From G963663615 sp963663615 (GTDB taxonomy: Bacteria > Bacteroidota > Ignavibacteria > Ignavibacteriales > Melioribacteraceae), in assembly GCA_963663615.1 (NCBI GenBank), contig OY760517.1, positions 3,410,001-3,474,000 on the forward strand: a DNA stretch of 64,000 nt. Direction: 5' to 3'. This document shows positions 42,314 to 51,609 of this stretch, in pieces (positions within the stretch are counted from its first letter, which is position 1; each line of letters opens with the position of its first letter). A program made the position numbers and the translations under genes. The notes below the pieces were generated by a model, which saw only the letters and a list, made by a program, of their open reading frames with translations, made no database searches and had not been told where the DNA came from.

Positions 42314-45300
42314 TTATAATATCTTGTCAGTTTCAAGCTCCATTATGGCAGGTTCAACCTCTTCAGGAGTTCTACCCTTACCAAAAAACTTGTCCCATTT
42401 AACCCTAATAGTATTAACTACAAGGAACAATGACGGTAATATAACAAGAAGAATGAAAGTTCCAAACAATAAACCGAAAGCTACCGAAATTGCCATCGGG
42501 ATAAGAAACTGAGCCTGTCTGCTTTTTTCAAGAATTAAAGGTGCCAGTCCTAATACCGTTGTAAGCGTGGTAAGCAAAATAGGACGCAAACGTGAAATAC
42601 CAGCTTCAAAGGTAGCATCGAAAACTTTCATACCAGCTCTAAGATTTCGGTTAATTTGGTCAACAAAAACGATACTATCATTAATAATAATACCGGAAAG
42701 AGCAATAATACCATAAGCTGAAAGCATGTTAAGCTGAATACCAAGTAAACCGTGCCCCCAAATGGCACCAAGTACACCAAGCGGTATAAGTGAAAAAATA
42801 ACAGCCGCCTGCAAGTATGACCTGAATACCAAAATAACAAGGATGAACATTATAAGCATAGCAATAGGGAATACCTGCTGTACCGACTTGGCAAACTTTG
42901 CCTGGTCTCTGGACTGTCCTTCATAAGCTGCTTTAACGCCATTTACGTGCGATAAAACCTCCGGCACAACATTATTTCTAATATCGGCAAGGATAGGTGG
43001 CAAATCGAGTTTTTCATCGGCAAGATTGGCTTCAATACGTATTTCCCTTTTTCGGGCAATATGATCAATTTTTGTAAGACCGCGAGCAATTGTATATTCG
43101 GCAATTTCACTGAACGGGTATTCAGCACCGGAGTTTGTACGTATTCGGAGGTTATCAATTAGTCCAAGTTTGCTTCTGTCTTCCAGACTGTAACGAACCC
43201 ATACGCGAATTTCATCAATACCACGTTGGATGCGTTGAACTTCGTAACCAAAAAAGCCCTGACGTACCTGACTTGCAACATCGGCGAGAGTTAGCCCCAG
43301 TGAGTATGCAAGTGGTTTGAGCTTTATATTAAGCTCCTTTCTGCCTTCCTGGTTGGATTCGGTAACGTCTTTAAGCGAACCAAAGCTCTGGAGCTTTTCG
43401 TAAAGCATATCCTTGGCTTTGTTAAGTTCATTCAAATCGTTACCCAGCAAACTAACCGAAACAGGTTTACCGAAAAAGCTTATTCTACCATACGTAATAT
43501 TCTGAATACCTTTTATTGAGCCAATTTTTTCACGCAAACGATTAGCAATCAAATAACTATCCAGATTCCTTACTTCACCATCTATAAGTTGAATAGTTAC
43601 CTTACCTGTATGACTACCCGATTCACCAAGATCGTTACTGCCAAGTTCCCTTAAAACGCCTTCAAACAACTGTCTGCCATCAGTACGCTCAGCCGACATT
43701 TCATCGTTAACTTCCCATGCTTTCTTTTCAATTTCGGCAAGAACGGAATCGGTAATTGCTTCCTGCCTGCCGGAAACCATGGAAATGTTAACAGGTAAAG
43801 TATCGCCATCAATAAACGGGAAAAATGTTGTACCAATAAATCCGCCGCCAATAAGTCCCACAGTTATAAAAACCATACCTACAGGTATTGCAACAGAAAC
43901 CCATTTGAACTTGAGGGCAAACTTAAGTACCGGAGCGTACATTTTATAAGTAAGGTAGCTTATAATACCTTCAATTTTTTTTCTTACAAAGTGCTGTTCG
44001 TGCTGTGGTTTAAGTCCGTTTGAGTGAGCCAAATGGGCTGGCAAGATAAGAAACGCCTCAATTAGCGAGAACACAAGTGCCGAAATAACCACAAGAGCCA
44101 TCTGCCAAATAAACTTGCCAAAAACACCATCAAGGAAAAAGAAAGGGGAGAACGCAATTACCGTGGTAAGAACCGATGTAGTAACCGGCATAACCATTTC
44201 CTTTGTACCATCAATAGCAGCACGCAAGGCATGTTTGCCCCTTTCAAAATGGGCAAAAACATTTTCGGCAACAACAATGGCGTCATCCACCAGGATACCC
44301 ACGACTATAATCATACCAAACAGGGAAATTACATTTATGGTAATACCGGAAAAGGCAGCAACAACAAACATACCTGCAAAGGAGAATGGAATACCAACCG
44401 AGACCCATCCCGAAAGTCGTAAATTAAGGAAAAATCCTAATGTTATTACAACCAGTATAAGTCCGATTAAACCATTGTTTATAAGCAGACTAAGCCTTTG
44501 GGAAAGAGGAATTGTTCTGTCATCAACAACTTCAGCCTGTACATAAACATTATTTTCATTGAAAGTAGCAACCAAATTTTTTGTAGTCTCAGCTACATCC
44601 AGAATATTTTCCTGCGAAGTCTGGTCTATGTTTAATCTTACCGCCGGTTTGCCATTATAGTAAAGTCTCTCAGGGTCATCAGCAAAAGTTTCCTTTATTT
44701 TTGCAAGCTGACCAAGTGTAATTATTGAGCCATCCGAAGTAGTTCTAACCGGAATAGCATTTAGTTCATCGGCAAAATATTTTCTGCCATAAGCCCTAAT
44801 TAAAATTTCCTCTTCCGAGGTTTCAATTTTACCGCCCGTAACATTAAGGTTTGCACTAGCCACAGCATTGGCAACTTCGGCAAAACTCATATTATATTTT
44901 CGGAGTACTTCTTCGGTAACTTCTACAGAAAACTCGAGATCAGGGATACCGGTAATAGACACCTGCGAAATACCATTTTCAGATATAAGGTCGTCCCTCA
45001 TTTTATCGGCAATAAACTTAAGGTTGTAAGTATCAGTATTCCCCGATAAAATTATTGAGAGTGCACGCGTTCTGAACTTATTAAGTGATACTACAGGTTT
45101 TTCAATTCCCTGCGGAAAGTAGCTAATACCATCAACAGCATTTTTAACATCGGCAAGTACCTTTTCCATATCGGCACCCCTGGTAGCTTCAACAGTAACA
45201 ATACCAATGTTTTCGCGAGATACGGAAGTTACTCTTTCAACATCATCAAGCCCTTCAACATTCTCTTCAATTTTTAATACAACACCCTCTTCAACTTCCT

Positions 45301-45472
45301 CGGGTGATGCACCGGGATAAACTACCTGAATTGTTACAATATCAGGCTGTATCTCGGGGAAAAATGAATAGCGTAGTGATAGTGCACCAATGATACCAAA
45401 AATAAAAACACTGAACATTACTACGTTTGTCCATACCTTGTACCGGACAAATAGTTCAACTATTTTTGTCAT
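42314..45472 (-). CDS. RND-family efflux pump inner-membrane subunit
   Basis: 1052 residues with the AcrB/MexB layout: N-terminal helix ('YKVWTNVVMFSVFIFGIIG'), two large periplasmic loops, and twelve helices in two halves. 'VGILVDDAIVVAENVFAHFE' carries the paired Asp of the proton relay in TM4. The porter region includes 'VYPGASPEEVEEGVVLKIEE', common to hydrophobe/amphiphile pumps. It exports a drug, lipid or toxic metabolite driven by protons. It starts directly at the end of the adaptor gene (one-base overlap). No TolC-like outer-membrane channel is present in the window, so that part is elsewhere. Confidence 0.95.
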   Translation of the reverse strand: MTKIVELFVRYKVWTNVVMFSVFIFGIIGALSLRYSFFPEIQPDIVTIQVVYPGASPEEVEEGVVLKIEENVEGLDDVERVTSVSRENIGIVTVEATRGADMEKVLADVKNAVDGISYFPQGIEKPVVSLNKFRTRALSIILSGNTDTYNLKFIADKMRDDLISENGISQVSITGIPDLEFSVEVTEEVLRKYNMSFAEVANAVASANLNVTGGKIETSEEEILIRAYGRKYFADELNAIPVRTTSDGSIITLGQLAKIKETFADDPERLYYNGKPAVRLNIDQTSQENILDVAETTKNLVATFNENNVYVQAEVVDDRTIPLSQRLSLLINNGLIGLILVVITLGFFLNLRLSGWVSVGIPFSFAGMFVVAAFSGITINVISLFGMIIVVGILVDDAIVVAENVFAHFERGKHALRAAIDGTKEMVMPVTTSVLTTVIAFSPFFFLDGVFGKFIWQMALVVISALVFSLIEAFLILPAHLAHSNGLKPQHEQHFVRKKIEGIISYLTYKMYAPVLKFALKFKWVSVAIPVGMVFITVGLIGGGFIGTTFFPFIDGDTLPVNISMVSGRQEAITDSVLAEIEKKAWEVNDEMSAERTDGRQLFEGVLRELGSNDLGESGSHTGKVTIQLIDGEVRNLDSYLIANRLREKIGSIKGIQNITYGRISFFGKPVSVSLLGNDLNELNKAKDMLYEKLQSFGSLKDVTESNQEGRKELNIKLKPLAYSLGLTLADVASQVRQGFFGYEVQRIQRGIDEIRVWVRYSLEDRSKLGLIDNLRIRTNSGAEYPFSEIAEYTIARGLTKIDHIARKREIRIEANLADEKLDLPPILADIRNNVVPEVLSHVNGVKAAYEGQSRDQAKFAKSVQQVFPIAMLIMFILVILVFRSYLQAAVIFSLIPLGVLGAIWGHGLLGIQLNMLSAYGIIALSGIIINDSIVFVDQINRNLRAGMKVFDATFEAGISRLRPILLTTLTTVLGLAPLILEKSRQAQFLIPMAISVAFGLLFGTFILLVILPSLFLVVNTIRVKWDKFFGKGRTPEEVEPAIMELETDKIL

Positions 45473-46614
45473 CAGGAGTTACCTCCTTTTATTTCATCCA
45501 CTATACCTCTGGCTGGCATACCTGGAACAACACCCTGTAATGTTTCTGTAATAACCGTATCGCCGTTTTCAATACCATCGGTAATATAAACCAGACTAGT
45601 TTCCCTGCGATCAATTTTAACATCGCTTAATGCAATTTTGCCATTTTTGATAATATAAACCGAATGATCGTTATAAATAGCACTGCGTGGTACCACAACC
45701 GAGTTAGCAACTGTTTTTCCGGTGAGGGTTACGTTAAAGAACAAACCGTTAAACTTGTATTCGTGCAAACTGTTTACGTCAATGTAAATATTAACTGTTT
45801 GAGAAGCTCCTTCAATATTGCTACCCATTCGTTTGATAGAACCTTTCCATTCACCCGGCAGAGTTTTGCTTGTTATAACTGCCTTGTTATTAATATCCAG
45901 CCAGTTAAGATCAGAAACAGAAACCGGTGCCTCAATTTCCATTTGGTCCAGGTTAATTATTTGCCCAAGCTGTGTACCAGATCTTATACTTGAACCTGGT
46001 CTGTAACCAACAGAAAGAATGGAACCATTAAATGGTGCACGGAAAAAATATTTGGAATGAGTAATTTCCTTATTTTTAATGGAGAAATAAAGCTTATATA
46101 CATTGTTACGGGTTAAATAAAGCTTTATCTGCTCATTTTCGGCTTCCGGCATTTTGGGGAGTTTGTCTTCAAAAGTAACACTTCTGAAGTAGTTCATCCA
46201 CTTGTCATAATCTTCCGGAAACTCAACCTTTATATTGGGGAGTACCAAAGCAAAAGCGTTCAGGAAATCACTCTTGGTACTGCTTATTTCAAGCTGCATC
46301 TGTCTGTCATCAATTTTAGCGAGAAGATCACCCTTATTAAAACGTTGACCCGGTAAAAACTTAACATCACCCTTTAGTAATTCTCCGCTAACTTCTGCGG
46401 TTAAAATAACCGGTTGGGAGGTGACCATTCTACCATAAACATTTATATTTGCATTGTAATTATCCTTTACCGCAACAACGGATTCATATGGTTTGGCAAC
46501 AACCATCTTTTCTTTTTTAGGAGGATCCTTTTTGAAAGAAAGCAATACAAACATTAAAACAGCAGCAACTGCAATAACAGCTACACCTGCCAAAATAACA
46601 CTATATTTTTTCAT
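45472..46614 (-). CDS. RND efflux periplasmic adaptor (membrane fusion protein)
   Basis: 380 residues with an N-terminal membrane anchor (about 5-27, 'VILAGVAVIAVAAVLMFVLL'), a beta-barrel/lipoyl region ('GRMVTSQPVILTAEVSGELL', 'LPGQRFNKGDLLAKIDDRQM'), an alpha-helical hairpin (about 100-175) and a C-terminal membrane-proximal domain ('VVVPRSAIYNDHSVYIIKNG'). It links the RND pump to an outer-membrane channel. It belongs to the minus-strand operon MarR, DUF, adaptor, pump, PadR-like. Confidence 0.92.
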   Translation of the reverse strand: MKKYSVILAGVAVIAVAAVLMFVLLSFKKDPPKKEKMVVAKPYESVVAVKDNYNANINVYGRMVTSQPVILTAEVSGELLKGDVKFLPGQRFNKGDLLAKIDDRQMQLEISSTKSDFLNAFALVLPNIKVEFPEDYDKWMNYFRSVTFEDKLPKMPEAENEQIKLYLTRNNVYKLYFSIKNKEITHSKYFFRAPFNGSILSVGYRPGSSIRSGTQLGQIINLDQMEIEAPVSVSDLNWLDINNKAVITSKTLPGEWKGSIKRMGSNIEGASQTVNIYIDVNSLHEYKFNGLFFNVTLTGKTVANSVVVPRSAIYNDHSVYIIKNGKIALSDVKIDRRETSLVYITDGIENGDTVITETLQGVVPGMPARGIVDEIKGGNS

Positions 46615-46629
46615 CTATTACCTGAAATT

Positions 46630-46926
46630 TTAGTTTAACGAAAAACTTGCCATTACTTTTGAACTTGATCTTGCAAACATTAAATTTATTATTTCAAACT
46701 CCATTTCATCATAAATAGGGAATTCAGCCAAAATCTCCTCAACCTCCTGTTCATCTTCAGCTTTAATCAGCATCCATAACTTGGATCTGTCGAGAGCAAG
46801 AGAATAAAACTCCAATTTGCCTTCATCCACCAAATCTTCAAGCATCTCTTTTTGTTCCGGTATTTTACCAATAAAGTTTTTTGTCCATTCAGTTGGTATT
46901 GTAGCTTCAATCATAAATTCTTTCAT
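46630..46926 (-). CDS. Small dimeric alpha-beta barrel protein (DUF3303/muconolactone-isomerase-like)
   Basis: 98 residues with the ferredoxin-like fold pattern of this group: 'FMIEATIPTEWTKNFIGKIP', 'LDRSKLWMLIKAEDEQEVEE', 'FPIYDEMEFEIINLM'. Such proteins bind small hydrophobic compounds or are diverged isomerases. Lying between marR and the adaptor gene, it may be a ligand-binding accessory of the efflux operon; that is a guess from position. The start is 44 bases after the MarR stop. Confidence 0.75.
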   Translation of the reverse strand: MKEFMIEATIPTEWTKNFIGKIPEQKEMLEDLVDEGKLEFYSLALDRSKLWMLIKAEDEQEVEEILAEFPIYDEMEFEIINLMFARSSSKVMASFSLN

Positions 46927-46970
46927 AAAAAATCTAATAGTCCTTTTCTTTTTATATATTTTATAACAAG

Positions 46971-47399
46971 TTACTTTTTGTGTAGGCGTGCCGAAATTTT
47001 TTCAAGTACATCGATTGTAATGTCAATATCTTCGGCAGTTATACCATAGGTAAGTTCATCGAGAGTTTTAGACGCAATTTTTTTACAAACAACTCTTAAC
47101 TCCCTTGCCTTGTTTGTAAGCTGCACACGCTTAATTCTTTTATCAAGCTTATCTGTAGTTCTTACAATAAGGTCTTTCCTTTCCATTACATCAAGTTGAC
47201 GGGCAACACTGGTTTTATCCTTTTCGCATAAACCTGCAATATCTTGCTGATTCATACCGTTTTGTTCTTCCAACACATTAAGGAGGTACCATTGTTCCTT
47301 TGTAATATCCAAACCAGCTTCGTGAAATTTTTGGCTAAGATTGTTACCCATTAGTCGGGCAGTCTTCGAAATTGAGCGTCCAAGTATTCTTTTTTCCAT
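46971..47399 (-). CDS. MarR-family transcriptional regulator
   Basis: 142 residues with a winged helix ('MNQQDIAGLCEKDKTSVARQ', 'LDVMERKDLIVRTTDKLDKR', wing 'IKRVQLTNKARELR') and helical dimer ends. First gene of the efflux operon, so it is likely an autoregulator that releases the promoter upon binding a ligand exported by the pump. Its own operator was not identified: the upstream region (47400-47640) has no clear palindrome that I could pick out. Confidence 0.92.
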   Translation of the reverse strand: MEKRILGRSISKTARLMGNNLSQKFHEAGLDITKEQWYLLNVLEEQNGMNQQDIAGLCEKDKTSVARQLDVMERKDLIVRTTDKLDKRIKRVQLTNKARELRVVCKKIASKTLDELTYGITAEDIDITIDVLEKISARLHKK

Positions 47400-47640
47400 T
47401 CTGCAAAGTAATTAGTTGCATATACATCAAATATACAACCTTCAACAAAATATTTCAATTTTAGTTCCTGTTAGAAAAATTAAAATAGTATTAAAGAAAT
47501 ATTTTCTTGGTTAAGCAAACTATTTGGGGTTTTGGCTAAAAAAAAGAGAAAGTTTTTTTAAAATATGCACTAACCTTGTTGTGTGTTATATGTTTTTTTT
47601 TGTATTATCATAACATAAAATTGTATTGATATTTTTCGCT

Positions 47641-47812
47641 CGGATTGTTACTGATTAGTTGTATCGATGCTGGCAATAACAATAAATATTTGTTAGATGT
47701 TTATTGTTTTTATCAGTATGGTAACCATGTAAAAACAACGAGATACACCTCATTAGTAACTTCTTCTTGTGCATAGGGGCGGAAGGGATGTAAATTCCTC
47801 TCCGCTTTTTTT
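47641..47812 (+). ncRNA. Candidate structured leader RNA or small RNA ending in an intrinsic terminator
   Basis: Nested inverted repeats: GTTACTGAT (47647-47655) with ATCAG(TATG)GTAAC (47712-47725), and inside it AACAATAAA (47678-47686) with TTTATTGTT (47700-47708), perfect. After about 50 bases comes a terminator (GCGGAAGGGA at 47779 with TTCCTCTCCGC at 47795, one mismatch and one G-U, then seven T). It lies 89 bases before the spmAB start on the same strand, so it could be a riboswitch-like attenuator or a separate small RNA. No known class recognised. The region from 47400 to 47640 holds nothing else that I can name. Confidence 0.35.
47779..47812 (+). terminator. Intrinsic terminator upstream of spmAB
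   Basis: Ten-position stem (47779-47788 with 47796-47805) followed by TTTTTTT (47806-47812). The only plus-strand transcript it could end begins in 47400-47778, where no gene is supported. Confidence 0.65.
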
Positions 47813-47901
47813 ATATATTCAAATGATATTAGTATTCTATTCAATTTTTTGTATCTTTGACATTCAGTTATTAGCACTATTGAAATAATCTCGGATGTTT
47901 T

Positions 47902-49515
47902 ATGCTTAATTATATTTGGCTTACTCTTCTTGCCCTCGGAATTTTGGCTGCCGTTACGTACGACCTTTCGGATAATATTACCGACAAATATCAAAATGGT
48001 AAAAAAATTGAAGTGTCTATTGATTCTGCTTCGGTATCAAATCTTACTGCACAGGGTAAACACGAGCTTAATCTTACCATCATCAAAAGCATATTTAACA
48101 AACATTATGCCGACAGTATAAAAACTGATCTTAACTTTAGTGCTACTTTATCGAACGATACCACCAAATCGAAATCAAGTTTATACTTCAAGATTACTGA
48201 CAAATTTCCCGGAATATGGAAAGATGTTGCCTCTGCTCAGGGTGATGAGGATGATATAACCGCCGAATTTATTACGGAAAACAATCAATACTACATTGTA
48301 CCCGAAAAAGTGGGTTTTCTTAAAATGAAAAGCCTTACCAACTCTGCTCTTAGTTATGCCGGTATTGCTGTTGAAATTGCACTTGGCTTAATTGGTATTA
48401 TGGCTATGTGGCTTGGTATTATGAAAATTGCCGAGGAAGCTGGAATTATAAATTATATAGCTCGCGGTGCACGTCCACTTACCCGTCTCCTGTTCCCCGA
48501 AATACCACCGGATCATCCGGCAATAGGCTCAATGATAATGAATATTTCGGCTACGTTCCTCGGTTTGGGGAATGCGGCAACTCCTTTTGGCATTAAAGCC
48601 ATGGAAGACCTTGATAAATTAAATACCAACAAGGGTACGGCAACCAATGCCATGTGTACGTTTCTGGTAATCAATACCGCCAGTTTTGCACTTATGCCTA
48701 CTACCGCAATTGCCTTGCGTGCAGCAGCGGGCAGTTCTGATCCAACAATAATTATCGGCACAACAATGTTCGGATCTTTCTTTGCAACTGTAGTTGGTAT
48801 TACACTTGCAAAAATATTTGAAAAATTCCCAATTCCACTGAAGGAGCTACCTTCAATAGCAGCTAGAAACATGAGACTAATTACAACTGTACTTGGTGGT
48901 TTAATTGCATTTGCCGCTATGGCTTACTTTGGTGTGCTTTCAGCAATAGGTAGCCTGTTTTCCTTTATAGATGTAGCCCTGCTTAAAACTATTGTGGGGT
49001 ATATCTCAATTCTTGCTATTCCAACACTTATACTTACATTTGTTACACTTGGTGCAATTAAAAAAGTAAAAATTTACGAAACCTTTGTTGAAGGTGCCAA
49101 AGAGGGATTTGATGTTGCTGTTACAATTATTCCTTTCCTTGTAGCAATACTTATGGCTATTGGTATTTTCAGGGCTGGCGGTGCAATGGATTGGCTGGTT
49201 TGGGCTATTGAACCGGTAACAAACCTTATCGGGTTCCCTGCTGAAGCTATACCAATGGCTCTTATGCGTCCGCTTTCAGGTAGTGGTTCGCTTGGTATTA
49301 TGGCGGAAATTATTGCTACTCACGGACCTGATTCTTTTATTGGTATATTGGTTTCAACTTTTTTTGGCAGTACCGAAACTACCTTTTACGTTCTAGCTGT
49401 TTATTTTGGTGCTGTTAATATCAAGAATACACGCCATGCTTTACCTGCCGGACTTATTGCAGATATTGCCGGTATTCTTGCTGCACTATTTATTGTTAGA
49501 TTAATGTTTGGGTAA
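47902..49515 (+). CDS. SpmA-SpmB fused membrane protein (nucleoside-recognition/Gate family)
   Basis: 537 residues. It begins with a membrane helix ('YIWLTLLALGILAAVTYDLS'), then a hydrophilic segment of about 110 residues that sits between the two SpmA motifs. The first Gate domain follows ('GIMAMWLGIMKIAEEAGI', 'ISATFLGLGNAATPFGIKA') and the SpmB-like half ('IIPFLVAILMAIGIFRAGG', 'AEAIPMALMRPLSGSGSLG', 'VSTFFGSTETTFYVLAVYF'). In spore formers SpmA and SpmB help core dehydration; in non-sporulating Bacteroidota the fusion is a transporter of unknown substrate. It is followed three bases later by the deacetylase gene, so they share a transcript. An RNA element precedes it. Confidence 0.9.
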   Translation: MLNYIWLTLLALGILAAVTYDLSDNITDKYQNGKKIEVSIDSASVSNLTAQGKHELNLTIIKSIFNKHYADSIKTDLNFSATLSNDTTKSKSSLYFKITDKFPGIWKDVASAQGDEDDITAEFITENNQYYIVPEKVGFLKMKSLTNSALSYAGIAVEIALGLIGIMAMWLGIMKIAEEAGIINYIARGARPLTRLLFPEIPPDHPAIGSMIMNISATFLGLGNAATPFGIKAMEDLDKLNTNKGTATNAMCTFLVINTASFALMPTTAIALRAAAGSSDPTIIIGTTMFGSFFATVVGITLAKIFEKFPIPLKELPSIAARNMRLITTVLGGLIAFAAMAYFGVLSAIGSLFSFIDVALLKTIVGYISILAIPTLILTFVTLGAIKKVKIYETFVEGAKEGFDVAVTIIPFLVAILMAIGIFRAGGAMDWLVWAIEPVTNLIGFPAEAIPMALMRPLSGSGSLGIMAEIIATHGPDSFIGILVSTFFGSTETTFYVLAVYFGAVNIKNTRHALPAGLIADIAGILAALFIVRLMFG

Positions 49516-49518
49516 ATT

Positions 49519-50445
49519 ATGATTAGATATTTATTACTCGTTGTGTTTATGGCAACATTATTTGTTTCGTGCTCAAAAAGCACTGATGCCGATAAGCCAA
49601 AGGTGGCTTTTTCATTTGATGATGGCAGTACAAAAAATATTTTGAATTATGACTGGCAAGAGTGGAATGGTCTTATCAGAAAACAGCTTAAAGAGAATAA
49701 TGTAAATGCTGCATGGTTTGTAATGAGTAATGCAGTTGATAATGAAAAAGGAGAAACATTGCTTCAGCAATGGAGTGATGCCGGAAATTTGATTGCTAAC
49801 CATACCCATAGTCATTACAATTACAACAGCAGCAAAGTTAACTTCGATATGTTTTCCAATGATATATTAAAGTGCGACTCGATTATAAATGGTTATAAAA
49901 ACTTTACAAAACTGTTTCGTTTTCCATACCTTAAAGCCGGCAAAACAGTTGAAAGCCGCGATAGCATAAATAACTTCCTAAAACAAAATGATTATAAACA
50001 GGGCTGGGTTACTATTGATGCTTCGGACTGGTATGTATATAGCCGACTTAGAAAACGATTAAAGGAAGATCCCCAAGCCGATATTTCAGCTTATAGGGAT
50101 TATTATCTTGATCATATCCTCGGAAGAGCAAAATATTACAATGATCTTTCATTAAAGATTAATAAACGTCAGATACCGCATACACTTTTGCTGCATTTAA
50201 ATTTAACCAGTGCATTGTTTCTTAACGATTTAATTGAGCGATTCAAAAGTGAAGGTTGGGAAATTACAAATTATTCCGATGCAATTAAAGACCCTATATA
50301 TTCCAAAATGCCGGATGCCATGCCAGCTGAACAAAGTTTAATCTGGATGATGGCAAGAGAGACTGGAGAATATGAGGATATACTACGTTACCCCGGCGAA
50401 GACAGTAAATTTGAAAAAGAAAACATGGATAAGCTTGGACTTTAG
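49519..50445 (+). CDS. Polysaccharide deacetylase (NodB-type) lipoprotein
   Basis: 308 residues. The lipobox 'LFVSC' (Cys18) predicts lipid anchoring in the envelope. The NodB/CE4 domain shows the catalytic 'AFSFDDGSTKN', zinc-binding 'NHTHSHYNYNS' (HxxxH-type pair) and 'LFRFPYLKAGKTVES', with a late 'HTLLLHLNLTSALFLND'. It likely removes acetyl groups from a sugar polymer, such as peptidoglycan or a surface glycan. It lies three bases after spmAB. The active-site residues look intact, and the domain has a long insert before the last motif. Confidence 0.9.
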   Translation: MIRYLLLVVFMATLFVSCSKSTDADKPKVAFSFDDGSTKNILNYDWQEWNGLIRKQLKENNVNAAWFVMSNAVDNEKGETLLQQWSDAGNLIANHTHSHYNYNSSKVNFDMFSNDILKCDSIINGYKNFTKLFRFPYLKAGKTVESRDSINNFLKQNDYKQGWVTIDASDWYVYSRLRKRLKEDPQADISAYRDYYLDHILGRAKYYNDLSLKINKRQIPHTLLLHLNLTSALFLNDLIERFKSEGWEITNYSDAIKDPIYSKMPDAMPAEQSLIWMMARETGEYEDILRYPGEDSKFEKENMDKLGL

Positions 50446-50451
50446 AAATAA

Positions 50452-51609
50452 CTAATAGTCCAGCACCAAAATTTGGAATTTTTCTGCTCTCTTAATCTGA
50501 GTTAATTTATCTCCAATTTCATCCGAATTATTGGGGTTATTCACAATCACCACATTACCCTGATAAGGTAGCAGTATATTTTGAATCAGCTTTTGGTTTA
50601 CAGTTTGTCCGCCAGTGGCACCTGCTAACTTGTTATTAAACAGAACAATCTTCAAAGGTATGTTACGGTTAACTAACTCAGTAATACCAAGCTGACCAGC
50701 AGCGATAAACCCAAAATCACCGGTTAGTGCCCAAACATCCTTGTATCCGGCAAGGTAAGCACCAATTGCATTTGGTATGCTGCCTCCCATATAAGTAACG
50801 ATATCAATGGCGTTGTACGGAGGTAAAACAAAACTACTGGATATAGTGGTATCTCCTGTTACGATATCACCACGGTACTCAGCAAACACATTAAAAAATG
50901 GAACGTATAACTCAACAGTTTTTTTGTAAGCTTCCGGTACTCCCTCAGGAATAACAGGAATACTTTCTTCATAATTTGGCTTAATACCCCCGGAAGTTTT
51001 ACATAAATATTTTGAATATTGATAGCTTGCAAAGTATGGATGCACAACATGTTCAAGGATATTCCGTTTATACTTTTTATTGCAAGTATCGAAACTAAAG
51101 CTTGGGCTAAAATTGTACTCCTTTTCTACAAGCTCGGAGCTGGTTAACACAACAACCGGCAACTCCTTTTGTTCGGAAAGGAGGTATGCAGCATTAACTG
51201 TTTTCTGCGGATTTGCATAATCCATATCGATAACAGGTATCTTAAAAGCTTCAAGAAAACCGTCAATCTTCAAAATACTATCGCTGTGCGAACCTGTATA
51301 GTCTTCAAAAACAAAAAGAACAAATCCGGCTGTATTATCAGCATAAATAACATCGGTTAGGCAATTAGCCCCTTTCATTAAACCATGAGCTTTTATAAGT
51401 GAGGCAGACCGTTTACCAACAATTGCTGCCGTATGTGCAATTGCAATAGCAGCTTCTTCGTTAAACGAATGAGGGGTTTTGTTACCTGTAAGTTTATTAT
51501 ACTCATTAAATACCTGAGTACCCCCAAAACCGGGTACATGTGTTACCACAGATACATCATTTTTCACAATTGCATCGGCAAGTATTTCGGATAACTTTTT
51601 ATTCTGCAT
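50452..51609 (-). CDS. Thiamine-diphosphate-dependent enzyme related to IorA/sulfopyruvate decarboxylase
   Basis: 385 residues. The N-terminal Pyr half contains 'HSFNEEAAIAIAHTAAIVGK' and 'SLIKAHGLMKGANCLTDVIY', like the start of indolepyruvate ferredoxin oxidoreductase alpha. The PP half has the TPP motif 'ALTGDFGFIAAGQ' followed 25 residues later by 'VLFNNKLAGATGGQ'. The GDG triplet is GDF here. No ferredoxin domain or CoA-binding part is present, so this is probably a decarboxylase or lyase of a 2-oxo acid; the substrate is unknown. ATG 51609 was chosen because it overlaps the MscS stop by 11 bases; an ATG 21 codons upstream (51672) would overlap much more. Confidence 0.75.
   Translation of the reverse strand: MQNKKLSEILADAIVKNDVSVVTHVPGFGGTQVFNEYNKLTGNKTPHSFNEEAAIAIAHTAAIVGKRSASLIKAHGLMKGANCLTDVIYADNTAGFVLFVFEDYTGSHSDSILKIDGFLEAFKIPVIDMDYANPQKTVNAAYLLSEQKELPVVVLTSSELVEKEYNFSPSFSFDTCNKKYKRNILEHVVHPYFASYQYSKYLCKTSGGIKPNYEESIPVIPEGVPEAYKKTVELYVPFFNVFAEYRGDIVTGDTTISSSFVLPPYNAIDIVTYMGGSIPNAIGAYLAGYKDVWALTGDFGFIAAGQLGITELVNRNIPLKIVLFNNKLAGATGGQTVNQKLIQNILLPYQGNVVIVNNPNNSDEIGDKLTQIKRAEKFQILVLDY

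Noticed and set aside
44115..44546. 143-codon plus-strand frame
   Set aside because: Antisense to the RND pump; low-complexity and no ribosome site.
48513..48872. 119-codon minus-strand frame
   Set aside because: Antisense to spmAB and without support.
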